Shown here piece after piece: positions 37,516 to 45,705 of a stretch of 64,000 nucleotides of DNA. Below the pieces are notes generated by a model, which was not told the origin of the DNA, made no database searches, and worked only from the letters and a program-made list of their open reading frames with translations. The stretch comes from Micropruina glycogenica (GTDB lineage Bacteria; Actinomycetota; Actinomycetes; Propionibacteriales; Propionibacteriaceae): assembly GCF_900289045.1 (NCBI RefSeq), contig NZ_LT985188.1, positions 1,612,001 to 1,676,000 of the forward strand, read 5' to 3'. Every line of letters begins with the position of its first letter. Position 1 is the stretch's first letter. The position numbers were made by a program, and so were the translations under genes.

Positions 37516-38349
37516 ATGGCCGACCGGACGCACCTGCAAGACTTCGACGGCAGCGAGTTGCTCAAGTTGTGGCGGCACATCGACCGCTCCTGGGTCGCAC
37601 TTGAGGTCTGCGACGCCGAGTACGGTCGCGACACCAGCATCTTGTCGGCCCGACGCTTCGATGAAGGCAAGGTCGCCGGTTTGCGGCCCTATCTGCATGC
37701 GGCGGGACTACTGGCCGCTTCCTGGGATCATCATTGGCTCCTGACCCAGACCCTCACAACCTCAGGTGTCACCCCTCACGCGACCTGGAGCCTGATCAGG
37801 CCAGCTTTCGAAGCCGCCTTCCACGCCCTGTGGGTGCTTGATCCCGACGACAGCTTCAACCGGCGACGGCGCGGGTTGCAGCTCGAACTCGCCGATGCCC
37901 GTGAGCAGAAGCTGTGGGCCGAAGCAGCTGTGGCGACCGGCTTCAGCAACGCCGAGGAGAGTCAACGAACGCTCGATGCGCTGAACTCCACCTACCAGGC
38001 ACTCGACCGCGAAGCTCGCCACTTCAACGCCGCCGCCAAAGACATGAACCGTCTGGCCAACCTCGTCACCGAGCTGCCAAGGTTACGATCGCTCGCCTCC
38101 ATGCATGCAGGCATCCGGGCCTGGCTGGTGGCCACCTGGAGACAGATGTCCGGACTGCAGCACAGCCATTCCTACGCGATGCTGGCCGCCAGCCAGAGAT
38201 CCGAAGTGGTCGAGATTCCGGGCGGCTATCAGGTGCTGCTCTCACCCAACGAAGACGCCTTGCAATGGCACGTCAAAGCGGCTGTCACCCTCCATCTGCG
38301 GGCGGTTGAACGGTACAAAGAACTGTCGCTGCGCACTCTTGGGCAATGA
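37516..38349 (+). CDS. Unknown helical cargo protein
   Basis: 277 residues, predicted largely helical (long runs such as RRRRGLQLELADAREQKLWAEAAV). The segment TWSLIRPAFEAAFHALWVLDP resembles the core of DUF5677-like proteins, but I am not certain of the family. No membrane segment or signal. ATG at 37516; a GTG at 37465 is an alternative and neither has a strong ribosome-binding site. First cargo gene after tniQ, ending at a hairpin (38371-38392). Confidence 0.6.
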   Translation: MADRTHLQDFDGSELLKLWRHIDRSWVALEVCDAEYGRDTSILSARRFDEGKVAGLRPYLHAAGLLAASWDHHWLLTQTLTTSGVTPHATWSLIRPAFEAAFHALWVLDPDDSFNRRRRGLQLELADAREQKLWAEAAVATGFSNAEESQRTLDALNSTYQALDREARHFNAAAKDMNRLANLVTELPRLRSLASMHAGIRAWLVATWRQMSGLQHSHSYAMLAASQRSEVVEIPGGYQVLLSPNEDALQWHVKAAVTLHLRAVERYKELSLRTLGQ

Positions 38350-38370
38350 CAGCAGTAACAGCGAAGGGGC

Positions 38371-38392
38371 GGGCACCGCCGACCCGGTGCCC
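38371..38392. terminator. Bidirectional hairpin between cargo gene and EIIA remnant
   Basis: Perfect 8-bp stem GGGCACCG/CGGTGCCC with a 6-nt loop, located between two convergent reading frames. No clear T-run. Confidence 0.5.
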
Positions 38393-38407
38393 CCTGGTTC
38401 TGTTCCG

Positions 38408-38605
38408 CTAGACCGCCGCGGCGCTCTCTGCGTTGAGCTTGACGATCAGCACGGGGTCGCCGGCCATGACGGCCTTCTGGTCGACTGCCTGAACCTGCCC
38501 GACGGAGCTGGCGTTGGTGATCACCACAGGCGTGACGATTGAGTAGCCGGCGCGGGTGATCTGGTCAATGTCGATGTCGACCAGGGGGTCTCCGGCCTTC
38601 ACTGG
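38408..38605 (-). pseudogene. Remnant of a PTS glucose-type EIIA domain
   Basis: The last 64 residues (VKAGDPLVDIDIDQITRAGY ... AGDPVLIVKLN) match the C-terminal half of Crr-like EIIA domains. The active-site histidine half and everything upstream are missing: homology stops at about 38605, where unrelated sequence (the promoter region of the next gene) begins. It keeps its own stop codon and downstream hairpin. It is a piece of chromosomal DNA trapped among transposon cargo. Confidence 0.75.
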
Positions 38606-38664
38606 CTGGCGACGCCTGGTCGTCGCGCCACCTCGCGCCCGGCATCTCTCGGGTTTTTGATGCA

Positions 38665-38675
38665 GTATCTGATAC
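38665..38675. promoter_or_regulatory. Candidate operator of the XRE-ImmA gene
   Basis: Perfect palindrome GTATCTGATAC about 35 bp upstream of the ATG at 38711. An XRE-type protein encoded next to it is the natural candidate for binding. Confidence 0.45.
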
Positions 38676-38710
38676 ACTTGCCGCGTCGCTGACGATGAAG
38701 GGAGTCATGC

Positions 38711-39793
38711 ATGGACACCGACGGCACTAGGACCGCGCTAACGATCGCGCGGGAGGCCCGTGGCTGGTCCCAGCGTGATCTCGCTGAACGTTCCGGCGTG
38801 GCGCAGCCCACGTTGTCGAAAGCTGAACGCGGCCTCGCTCCGCTCAATCCCGGCGCTGTAGACGCCGTTGCGCGGGCGCTTGATGTGCCCGGCGACTTCC
38901 TAACCCGCCTGGCCCCCAGCCTCGCTGCCGCCAGCTTGTACGTGCACCACAGGCGTCGGGCCAGCACGATGACATTGCGTGTCGTGCACCAGATCGAGGC
39001 GATCGCCCAACTCACCGCGAACGCTCTCGCCGTCCTGACTGAGGACGTCGACCTCGCCCCTCAGCACAAGCTCCCGAGCAGCGGCACCCTTGGCGCTGAC
39101 CCAGTTCGGGCCGCCGACACCATCCGTGCCACGTGGCGGATCGCTGATGGACCCGTCCGACACGTCACCGGCCTGATCGAAAGCGCCGGCGTCATCGTCG
39201 TCGACCGCGACCTGTTCAGCGCTGGACAGGATGCCCTCTCAGCCCGGCTCGCCCAAGGCCCCGCCGCCATGACCATCGTCAGCCGCGGTCTGGCGCCGGA
39301 CCGGCTCAGGTTCACTCTCGCCCACGAACTCGGCCACCTACTCCTCCACACGACCCCAGGCGAAGGACAAGAGCCCCAAGCTGACGCGTTCGCAGCCCAA
39401 CTGTTGGCTCCGGCTGACCAGATCCGCCCTGAGCTCGAGGGCCTCCGCACGACAGACCTGGAGCGTCTCCTCACGATCAAAGAGCGCTGGGGAATCTCAG
39501 TCGCAGCCTTGATCCGACGGGCTCACCAGCTGAGCACGATTACCGATCGGCAGTACCGCGAGTTCCAGATCCGGCTCGGCAGGGCGGGATGGCGTCAAGC
39601 AGAGCCTCGCCAGCCCGACCGCGAGCTTCCGACCACCGCTCAACGCCTGATCGCCCTACGCGAAGCCAACGGCGACACCGTCCCTGCGATGGCAGACCGT
39701 GCGGGGATGACCCCCCAACAATTCATGGATGTGTTCCTCGCGTCCCGGTCGACGCCCCGGCAAACTCTCACACTTCGACAGGACCCTGCATGA
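38711..39793 (+). CDS. XRE helix-turn-helix / ImmA-IrrE metallopeptidase fusion
   Basis: 360 residues. N-terminal HTH (about 8-62: LTIAREARGWSQRDLAERSGVAQPTLSKAERG) joined to an ImmA/IrrE zinc peptidase domain with HELGHLLLH and the downstream acidic ligand region EPQADAFAAQLLAP. Such proteins act as damage- or signal-triggered proteases that cleave repressors, or as antitoxin-like regulators. AAGGGAG precedes the ATG. The stop overlaps the next gene's ATG (ATGA), so the two proteins are made together. Confidence 0.85.
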   Translation: MDTDGTRTALTIAREARGWSQRDLAERSGVAQPTLSKAERGLAPLNPGAVDAVARALDVPGDFLTRLAPSLAAASLYVHHRRRASTMTLRVVHQIEAIAQLTANALAVLTEDVDLAPQHKLPSSGTLGADPVRAADTIRATWRIADGPVRHVTGLIESAGVIVVDRDLFSAGQDALSARLAQGPAAMTIVSRGLAPDRLRFTLAHELGHLLLHTTPGEGQEPQADAFAAQLLAPADQIRPELEGLRTTDLERLLTIKERWGISVAALIRRAHQLSTITDRQYREFQIRLGRAGWRQAEPRQPDRELPTTAQRLIALREANGDTVPAMADRAGMTPQQFMDVFLASRSTPRQTLTLRQDPA

Positions 39794-40911
39794 GCACCAC
39801 CATGCGCCTCGACCTCCACAGCGACCTGCACAGGGCCGAACCGGCAGACACCACCAGCCTCCAGCGGGTCCCCGCCAAGAGACGAACCGCACTCCTGGAG
39901 CAAGATGCCCCGCTCCTGATGCAGGCACGCGCCAGCGAAGGCCTCACGGGAGGACTCGTGGAGCGGTGCGCCGCCGCAGGACTGGGCGCCATCTACGCCA
40001 CCACCAAGACCCACGACATGGTCGCCCTCATCAACCGACACCAGCAGCTACAAGCCGGGCCGGTGCTCTTTGATGCCGAGCGCTACGCAGGCAAAGGCCG
40101 CGATGGGGCCAGTGGCCATCTCGACCCCGACTGGACCGCTTACCAACGACGCATCGGCATCCAACAGCCACTCACCGACTCGTCCTACATTGCGGCCAAC
40201 AACCACGCCCGCCTAACCGCTGTGCTCAAAGAAGGGGCAAACCAGAGCAAAGCCATCACCACACTCCCCCTCGCAAAGCACTGGATCACAAACCGGGCGG
40301 ACGAACTCGTCGACCAGATCAATCGCTTCGGCAACCCAGTCGCACTCATGGTGGAAGACCGCAACGACCCGTTCGCCACCGAAGCGGCCGTCCTGGGCCT
40401 GCTCCACGTCCTGGCTCACGCTGACGTCCCAGTCCTCCAGCTCCGCTGCGACATCACGGCGATCGGAGCGCTCGCCTTCGGTGCCAGCCACGCCGCAATC
40501 GGCACCAGCACCTCCAGGCGGCACATCTGGCCCCCAACAGGGGGCGGACCCACAAAACGCGAACCCGCTGCCTACGTGCCTGCCTCAATGAGCCACAGAT
40601 CCCTATCGACGATCGGTCTCGCCATCCCACACTTCAGCGACGACCTTCGCCTGTGGACCTGCGATTGCGACTTCTGCGCTGGAGCCACACTCGACCACAT
40701 TGCAACCGAAACAGAAGCCGCCATGCACTCGCTGCACTGTCTTGCCTCCCTCGCGGCGAAGGTAATCGGGAACGACCCAACGGTGTCCGCTCGCAGCTGG
40801 ATCGAAGCCTGCAGGCACGCACTGTCGGTCAACCAGGAGATCTCAGCGAAACTGGTCAAGAACTGGCCGGTCCCCGGCAATCTCAAGGCCTGGATCAAGG
40901 CCACGCGCTAG
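39790..40911 (+). CDS. Uncharacterised TIM-barrel-like protein with TGT-type CxCxxC cluster
   Basis: 373 residues. Alternating beta/alpha segments (LGAIYATTKTHDMVALI, PVLFDAERYAGKG, VALMVEDRNDPF, VPVLQLRCDITAIGALAFGASHAAIGTS) suggest a TIM barrel. Near the end is C291-x-C293-x2-C296 followed by MHSLHCL, resembling the zinc site of tRNA-guanine transglycosylases (CxCxxC...H), though the intervening loop is shorter. Function unknown; a base-exchange or related nucleic-acid activity is only a hypothesis. Strictly coupled to the upstream XRE-ImmA gene and converging on the 40908 gene with a 4-bp overlap. Confidence 0.7.
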   Translation: MSTTMRLDLHSDLHRAEPADTTSLQRVPAKRRTALLEQDAPLLMQARASEGLTGGLVERCAAAGLGAIYATTKTHDMVALINRHQQLQAGPVLFDAERYAGKGRDGASGHLDPDWTAYQRRIGIQQPLTDSSYIAANNHARLTAVLKEGANQSKAITTLPLAKHWITNRADELVDQINRFGNPVALMVEDRNDPFATEAAVLGLLHVLAHADVPVLQLRCDITAIGALAFGASHAAIGTSTSRRHIWPPTGGGPTKREPAAYVPASMSHRSLSTIGLAIPHFSDDLRLWTCDCDFCAGATLDHIATETEAAMHSLHCLASLAAKVIGNDPTVSARSWIEACRHALSVNQEISAKLVKNWPVPGNLKAWIKATR

Positions 40912-41459
40912 CCAAGCGGCAAACAGTCCTCACGAGCGGCCAGATCGAACAACTGCTCGCCGAGCAGCCGACGCCCCACTGCTCCAACATCCGCGGGAAG
41001 TTCCAACGGATCGCTTCCTCGGCTGACCAGTTCATGGTTCGTCGACTCGACCAGCCATGCCCCCTGAAGTTCGCACGCCCATCGACTCCAGTCATCCACC
41101 CGCGCGGAAAGCCACACCATGCGACCCAACGGCGCCAGCGTTGACATCGGCGTCCGCACCGCCGACAGCGAACCGGTGAACACGAACCCGACAAGTTCCA
41201 GCGGCAGCTTCTCCCCGGACGCCTGAACCACCCAGTCCCGAACCCGGACACGGTTCACCACCGCCGAAGCCCCCCGCAACAGACGATCACGCAGCACCGG
41301 CTCATCCCAACGCACCACGGGCCACGCCAGTCCGCCAGCGATTCGGGTCGACGGAAGCACCACCCCGGGGCCACCACAGGCATCCCAAGCGCCCTGGCAG
41401 ACCAGCCGCTGCTCCACATCCCACCCCACAAACGGCAGGCTCTCACGTTTCGTCGCCAC
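40908..41459 (-). CDS. Unknown protein paired with an HTH protein
   Basis: 183 residues with tryptophan-rich beta-like segments (RVRDWVVQASGEKLPLELVGFVF, RMVWLSARVDDWSRWACEL). I do not recognise the family. GTG at 41459 was chosen because AAGGG lies 8 nt upstream; GTG at 41477 is also open. It overlaps the end of the HTH gene, so the two form an operon, and its stop overlaps that of the TIM-barrel gene. Confidence 0.6.
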   Translation of the reverse strand: MATKRESLPFVGWDVEQRLVCQGAWDACGGPGVVLPSTRIAGGLAWPVVRWDEPVLRDRLLRGASAVVNRVRVRDWVVQASGEKLPLELVGFVFTGSLSAVRTPMSTLAPLGRMVWLSARVDDWSRWACELQGAWLVESTNHELVSRGSDPLELPADVGAVGRRLLGEQLFDLAAREDCLPLG

Positions 41460-41733
41460 CTGCTGCACCCTTCTCACTGATCAGATCGGCATCCACTCTT
41501 CGTATCCGCTCCCGCAGCTCCTCCAGACCCAGCCCCAGCGCATCCGCTAACTGCGTCACCAAGAAGAAGCCCGGCGAAGCGACCCCGCCCTGCTCGATTC
41601 GACGAACCGTGTCGACATGAACTCCCGCATCGCGCGCAAACTCCTCAGCCGTCCCCGGGCGGCTCCGCTGCAGCACCAGACCCAATGCACGCCCCTGACG
41701 GCGCTCGATCGCAGTCGAGGCTCGTCTAGGCAT
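41443..41733 (-). CDS. XRE-type helix-turn-helix protein
   Basis: 96 residues with an HTH at about 28-75 (TAEEFARDAGVHVDTVRRIEQGG) and a helical tail. First gene of a two-gene operon; the layout (small HTH protein, then an unknown protein overlapping it) resembles toxin-antitoxin or phage-type regulator pairs. ATG at 41733 is preceded by TATTAT (41745-41740) with 6 nt, so it is probably leaderless. The upstream 30 bp is strikingly A+T rich for this genome. Confidence 0.75.
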   Translation of the reverse strand: MPRRASTAIERRQGRALGLVLQRSRPGTAEEFARDAGVHVDTVRRIEQGGVASPGFFLVTQLADALGLGLEELRERIRRVDADLISEKGAAGGDET

Positions 41734-41796
41734 AGGATAATAATACTCGGATTTTTATTAGTAGCGGTCAGCGTCAACCAAATCCGCGAAGAGCAC

Positions 41797-41815
41797 GACA
41801 CGATAGTGAGAATCC
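41797..41815. mobile_element. Right-end-like transposon repeat, first copy
   Basis: GACACGATAGTGAGAATCC resembles the inverse of the left-end repeats and the site at 47542-47563 (GACAAGATAGTGAGAAACC; two differences). It abuts the truncated tnsA' fragment, so it probably marks the right end of the 31.8-kb element. Confidence 0.55.
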
Positions 41816-41826
41816 CACCGGCCAGG

Positions 41827-42000
41827 GCTTCTGTCGCCCGCCTAGAGGGCATGTCGGTGGCTGAGGCTGAAGCTGCATCGGGGCTTGATCCGCAGATCGC
41901 TCGGGGCGCCCTGCTGACTCTCATGTGGCGCGGCACCTGGGTGACTGACCTGACCGAACCACTGTCGCCGAAATCTGTTCTCACACGGGGGGTAAGGCCG
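41827..42000 (+). pseudogene. Truncated tnsA' (3' end only)
   Basis: Encodes ARLEGMSVAEAEAASGLDPQ ... LTLMWRGTWVTDLTEPL, homologous to the last 55 residues of the intact TnsA (VGMTIAEVEDASG ... WAGRWVVDLSCPL) but clearly diverged, so from a different element. All upstream parts, including the catalytic residues, are missing. The junction with the next ATG keeps the ATGA sequence, but the visible frame is off by one, suggesting a frameshift too. Confidence 0.75.
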
Positions 42001-42152
42001 CATGACTGGAGTGCCATCGAGCTTCGAAGCCCGCTTGGGCAGCCGGGTGTGGCTCGATGGGCAAGGGTGGGAAATCTGCAAACTGACCAGCGATTCGGTG
42101 CGGCTGCGAGGTAGGGACTCGATCCGGACGGTGAGCATGTCGACACTGGCTG
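42001..42152 (+). pseudogene. Truncated tnsB' (N-terminal 50 codons)
   Basis: Starts MTGVPSSFEARLGSRVWLDG and continues to SMSTLADALG, matching the N-terminus of the intact TnsB (VEFKVGDRVWYDGQGWEVSE). It is cut at about 42150, where an IS3-family transposase fragment begins. Confidence 0.75.
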
Positions 42153-42671
42153 ATGCGTTGGGTGGGTGACATGACCGAGATCCCCACCGAGGACGACAAG
42201 CTGTATCTGGCGACCGTGATCAACCTCTACAGCCGCCGGCTGCTGGGTGGCGCGACCGGGCTGCACCCCGACGCGCAACTCGCTTGTGACGCGATCAAGA
42301 TGGCCGTAGCCACCCGGGGCGGTAGACACGCGATCTGGCGTGACGGCGAATCCCAGCAGGTGATCTTCCACACCGACCGAGGCTCTACCTACACCGCGAA
42401 GTCGTTAATGAAGCTATGCCGCACGCTCGGCATCCGGCAATCCATGGGCCGGGTCGGGTCCTGCTTCGACAACGCTGCTACCGAAGCACTCTTCTCCTGG
42501 CTGGAATGGGAAGTGTTGTCGCGGCACCGGTTCGCAGATACCCGGCACGCCCAGGCCGTCGCGCTCGAATGGTGCTACGGCTTCTACAACCACACCCGCC
42601 GGCACAGCAGCGCTGACATGATGGCACCCATCACCTACGAGACCACCGCTCTCCAACCGGAGGCGGCATAA
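42153..42671 (+). pseudogene. 5'-truncated IS3-family transposase (OrfB)
   Basis: 172 residues covering only the catalytic core: first Asp in WVGDMTEIPT, second in FHTDRGSTY, Glu in FDNAATEALFSW, then VALEWCYGFYNHTRRHSS. The N-terminal half of OrfB, OrfA and the left inverted repeat are absent, so the element cannot move. The right inverted repeat probably lies within 42672-42703. Confidence 0.85.
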
Positions 42672-42703
42672 GGAACCCTCCACGGTTGGGGGTGAACCTC
42701 ACT

Positions 42704-42817
42704 CACCGAACGCGAAAAGAAGAACTTCACGACGAACGGACTCACGTCCCCAGCCACCCAAAGGGGATTCGGCACGATTTCATCAGTCATCGGAGGCGTG
42801 GCCTTTTCAGCCTCCAT
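42704..42817 (-). pseudogene. Truncated last gene of the MoxR operon
   Basis: Starts at ATG 42817 with GAGG 9 nt upstream and reads MEAEKATPPMTDEIVPNPLW through SVSEV before running antisense into the IS3 right end. It follows the stop at 42841 by 23 bp on the same strand. Composition (short, NPLW.AGDVSPFVV) is plausible for a small protein, but the family is unknown. Confidence 0.35.
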
Positions 42818-42840
42818 GCCCCAGGACCTCAACGCAACCC

Positions 42841-43386
42841 CTACTGACGATCTGGGTCCGCTTTGGTGGTGAACCGCCAGGCGAGCCCACTCAGCGCGGC
42901 GATGGCGGCCGCCATCCAGACGATCGTCCACTGGTCGCTGGTGACCGGGCTGTCGCTGATGGCGCTTATCACGGGAGCGGCCAGCGCGGTGGCGAGCATG
43001 AGCACGCCGAGCACGGCCAAACAGTTGGCGAGGTAGCGGGGGCTGAGCCGGGTGCTGCGATGGTTGCTCGCTCGCGCCGCGGTGACGTAGTGGGCGGCGA
43101 GTGTGAGCAGCGCGGTCTGCAGCGTAGTAGCAATGGTCGGGTAGGCGAGACCGGTGAACCACCAGGCGCCGATGGTCAGCACCCAGCCCAAAGTGGCCGG
43201 AGAGTCGGGCCGAAGCAGCGCCCAGCCGACGAAGACAGAGGCGATGAAGGTCATCAGCCACGCTTGTTGGTGGCTGGTGGCGCGAAAGCAGGTCGCTGTC
43301 GCGGCGGCGATCAGGGCGGTCTGAACCACAGTGAGGGTCCACCCTGGCAACCCCTTGGTTGGTTTCGTCGTGTCGTCGCTTCTCAT
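42841..43386 (-). CDS. Membrane protein of the MoxR-DUF58 operon
   Basis: 181 residues with about six hydrophobic helices (for example LTVVQTALIAAATATCF, GWVLTIGAWWFTGLAYPTIA, LAVLGVLMLATALAAPVI). No family recognised. Its ATG overlaps the DUF58 stop (ATGA). Confidence 0.7.
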   Translation of the reverse strand: MRSDDTTKPTKGLPGWTLTVVQTALIAAATATCFRATSHQQAWLMTFIASVFVGWALLRPDSPATLGWVLTIGAWWFTGLAYPTIATTLQTALLTLAAHYVTAARASNHRSTRLSPRYLANCLAVLGVLMLATALAAPVISAISDSPVTSDQWTIVWMAAAIAALSGLAWRFTTKADPDRQ

Positions 43387-44612
43387 CGGGCTGCCCGTCG
43401 GGGTCCGCGCGAGGCGGCGAGGGCCGCCATGAGCGGAGCGAGGCTACTGCCACCCTGCCAGCGGCTGATAGCAATGCCTTGGTGACGCAGTCGGTCGAGG
43501 TCGTCGCCGCGTTCGAGTGCGCGTAGGCGCAGTGCGTTGGCGGCGTTCGTGGGCTGCCGGTCGAGACCGGTGGGAAAGGTGTCGACCAGCACGACCTCCT
43601 GCCCGGCGCGCCGCAGGGCGCCGATCGCGTCCAGGGCGTGCCGGGCGAGCAGCGGGCTGCACACGAAGGTCAAGGTGTCGGGCCGGACACGAAGCACGGG
43701 CAGGCTGGGCTTGTCGGGTTTACTGCGGTCGAGGTGGCTGAGCACGTCGAGCACCCGTCGGGTTTGGTTACGTCCGGTGCCGAACCTCAGGGTGGGTAGT
43801 CGTCCGCCGAGATCGTGTAGGGCGACCCGGTCTCCGAGCCAGGCGTAGTGGTGGGCGATGGTTGAGACGGCCTCACAGCCCAGATCGATGCTGTCGGGTC
43901 CGTCCGCCGCGCCCACTGCTGCGAGGGTGTCGAGCACGATCAGAATGTCGGTGTCGCGTTCGAGTTGGCTCTGATTCGTGTGCAATCTTCCGGTGCGGCC
44001 GGCGACGCGCCAGTTGATCCGGTTGGTCCGATCACCAGGTTGATAAGGGCGGATGCCGGACGGGTTGCTGCCCGGCCCGGGTCTGGGTGAAGGGTGACGG
44101 CCCACCGCTCCCACCGGCGACGTGATCGTCGACGCCGCCCTAACGGTGCGAGCTAGGGGCTGCGCCAGCAGCGTCGGGCCCTCCAGGGCGATAGTGGTGC
44201 GCCAGGCGTGCATAGGGTCGGTCGCCACGCAGATCAGCGGGCCGAGCGTCACCTTACCCCACTCCTCCACCGTGACGGCCAGCGTGACCTGCCCCGTGTC
44301 GGCTGCCGAACGTGGAGCCTTCTCGGCGGGCATGATCCCGCGCTGCGTCGGTGCGGCGACGCTCAGCAAGGCAGGCGGAACGGTGTCGATCGTCACGCTG
44401 GTCATGTCGCCGATCCGGACGCGCCGGGTCCGGCTCTCGCACTCGACGGTCTGTTCGCGGGGCCGCGCTAGCTCGGCAGCCCCGGCGTAGAGCAGCAGCG
44501 GAGCGGCGAGCAGCAACAGGTCGGCTCGTCCGAACAGGGCCGCCAACATCGCCAACAGCACCCCAGCAACCTCGGCGCGAATCAGCGCGGCGGTGCGAGC
44601 GGGGCGAGTCAC
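43383..44612 (-). CDS. DUF58-domain protein
   Basis: 409 residues. Two N-terminal transmembrane helices (about 15-45), a beta-rich region, and the DUF58 signature GIRPYQPGDRTNRINWRVAGRTGRL followed by a von Willebrand A-like domain with DILIVLDTLAAVG. DUF58 proteins accompany MoxR ATPases and are thought to be their clients in envelope functions. GTG at 44612 overlaps the preceding stop (GTGA). Confidence 0.85.
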   Translation of the reverse strand: MTRPARTAALIRAEVAGVLLAMLAALFGRADLLLLAAPLLLYAGAAELARPREQTVECESRTRRVRIGDMTSVTIDTVPPALLSVAAPTQRGIMPAEKAPRSAADTGQVTLAVTVEEWGKVTLGPLICVATDPMHAWRTTIALEGPTLLAQPLARTVRAASTITSPVGAVGRHPSPRPGPGSNPSGIRPYQPGDRTNRINWRVAGRTGRLHTNQSQLERDTDILIVLDTLAAVGAADGPDSIDLGCEAVSTIAHHYAWLGDRVALHDLGGRLPTLRFGTGRNQTRRVLDVLSHLDRSKPDKPSLPVLRVRPDTLTFVCSPLLARHALDAIGALRRAGQEVVLVDTFPTGLDRQPTNAANALRLRALERGDDLDRLRHQGIAISRWQGGSSLAPLMAALAASRGPRRAAR

Positions 44613-45055
44613 TGGGCGTCCTCGATCTCGGACAACCAACGGGCCAACTGCTGCGCCGACGGCCTACGGACGCCGCGGCCAGCCCGGGCCGCCTCGACGT
44701 ATGCGGTCAGCCCCGGCGAGACCCGAACGCCGCTCGGAACGTGCGCACCGAGCAGTACGGCCAGTTGAGCGCTCGAACCGACAGGCGTGTCCCGGCTCAG
44801 GAGGGTTTCGAGCTGTCGAGTGCGGGCGTCCACAAACGGCGCGTGGGTGTAGTGCCGGCTAGCCGGCCAGGCCGGGGTCGCCGCCGCAGGGACGGATCGG
44901 CCCAAGAACCACAGCAGCACCATGAGTAGGCAACTGCCGATGATCACGAACCGCACTGTGGCCGGGTCGGGCTCGGCACTTGCGGCGAACGCCCACCACT
45001 CCAGCCCCGCCACCACGATCAAGCCGGCGAGCAGGGCGAGCGGATGCCGCATCAT
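44609..45055 (-). CDS. Small membrane protein of the MoxR operon
   Basis: 148 residues, two transmembrane helices (about 5-25 and 36-54) and a cytosolic tail (VDARTRQLETLLSRD ... LARWLSEIEDAQ). Family not recognised. Overlaps both neighbours by 4 nt. Confidence 0.7.
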   Translation of the reverse strand: MMRHPLALLAGLIVVAGLEWWAFAASAEPDPATVRFVIIGSCLLMVLLWFLGRSVPAAATPAWPASRHYTHAPFVDARTRQLETLLSRDTPVGSSAQLAVLLGAHVPSGVRVSPGLTAYVEAARAGRGVRRPSAQQLARWLSEIEDAQ

Positions 45056-45705
45056 CTCCGTCTTTCGTTGCCGGCTTGCAGCAGAGCTTGTAGGCAGGCG
45101 CGAGCTGCTTCGATGTCGGCGTAGGTGGTGGCGGCGCTCGAATACCAGGCCTGCTCATACAACCCGCCCAGGGTGGTCAACTCGTCGGCCGGCAGGTTGA
45201 GCGCGGCGGCCAGCCGACGGGCGAAATCGTGGGCCGGCTCGGACGCCCCGCGCACCACACCACGCACCTCGGCGAGGCGTTCCAACTGCCGCCAGCACAC
45301 CGTGATCGCATCGGTGCTGGCAGCGTCCAAGCGGTTGAGCGCGTCAGTGAGAATCTGGTCGGCATCAGGTTCGGGTTCGTCGAGGGCGACGGAAGGCGGG
45401 CGCTGCAGCCACAGTCGCACCCCGATGCCGGCCGCCACGACGCCCAGCACCGTCAGTACCCACCACTGCCCCGCATCGTCGCCGTCGGCGCGTGGCTGCG
45501 CACTTGGGCTCGGGCTGGGGCTTTTCTCCCCATACTCACCGTCCGGCACCGAAGCGGTCGTGGTTCCCTGACTCGGCTCGTCTGCGCTGGGGTTGCCGTC
45601 CATCACCGCGGTGGCGCCGGCGAGCACGGCGATCACCACGAGTACCAGCGCCACGCCTTCCAGCATGAACTTCCACCAGTCACGCACGCCGGGGCCGCCA
45701 GTCAC
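45052..45705 (-). CDS. DUF4129-domain membrane protein
   Basis: 217 residues: a transmembrane helix (about 14-34), a Pro/Ser/Glu-rich extracellular loop (38-75), a second helix (80-100) and a DUF4129 domain (EPAHDFARRLAAALNLPADE ... LYEQAWYSS). DUF4129 usually accompanies transglutaminase/DUF58/MoxR genes; no transglutaminase is present here. Confidence 0.82.
   Translation of the reverse strand: MTGGPGVRDWWKFMLEGVALVLVVIAVLAGATAVMDGNPSADEPSQGTTTASVPDGEYGEKSPSPSPSAQPRADGDDAGQWWVLTVLGVVAAGIGVRLWLQRPPSVALDEPEPDADQILTDALNRLDAASTDAITVCWRQLERLAEVRGVVRGASEPAHDFARRLAAALNLPADELTTLGGLYEQAWYSSAATTYADIEAARACLQALLQAGNERRR

Noticed and set aside
42635-43474. 279-codon frame on the minus strand spanning the IS3 end and the MoxR-operon membrane gene
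   Set aside because: It crosses the IS3 junction antisense and is better explained by the 181-residue gene at 42841-43386 plus a truncated small gene.
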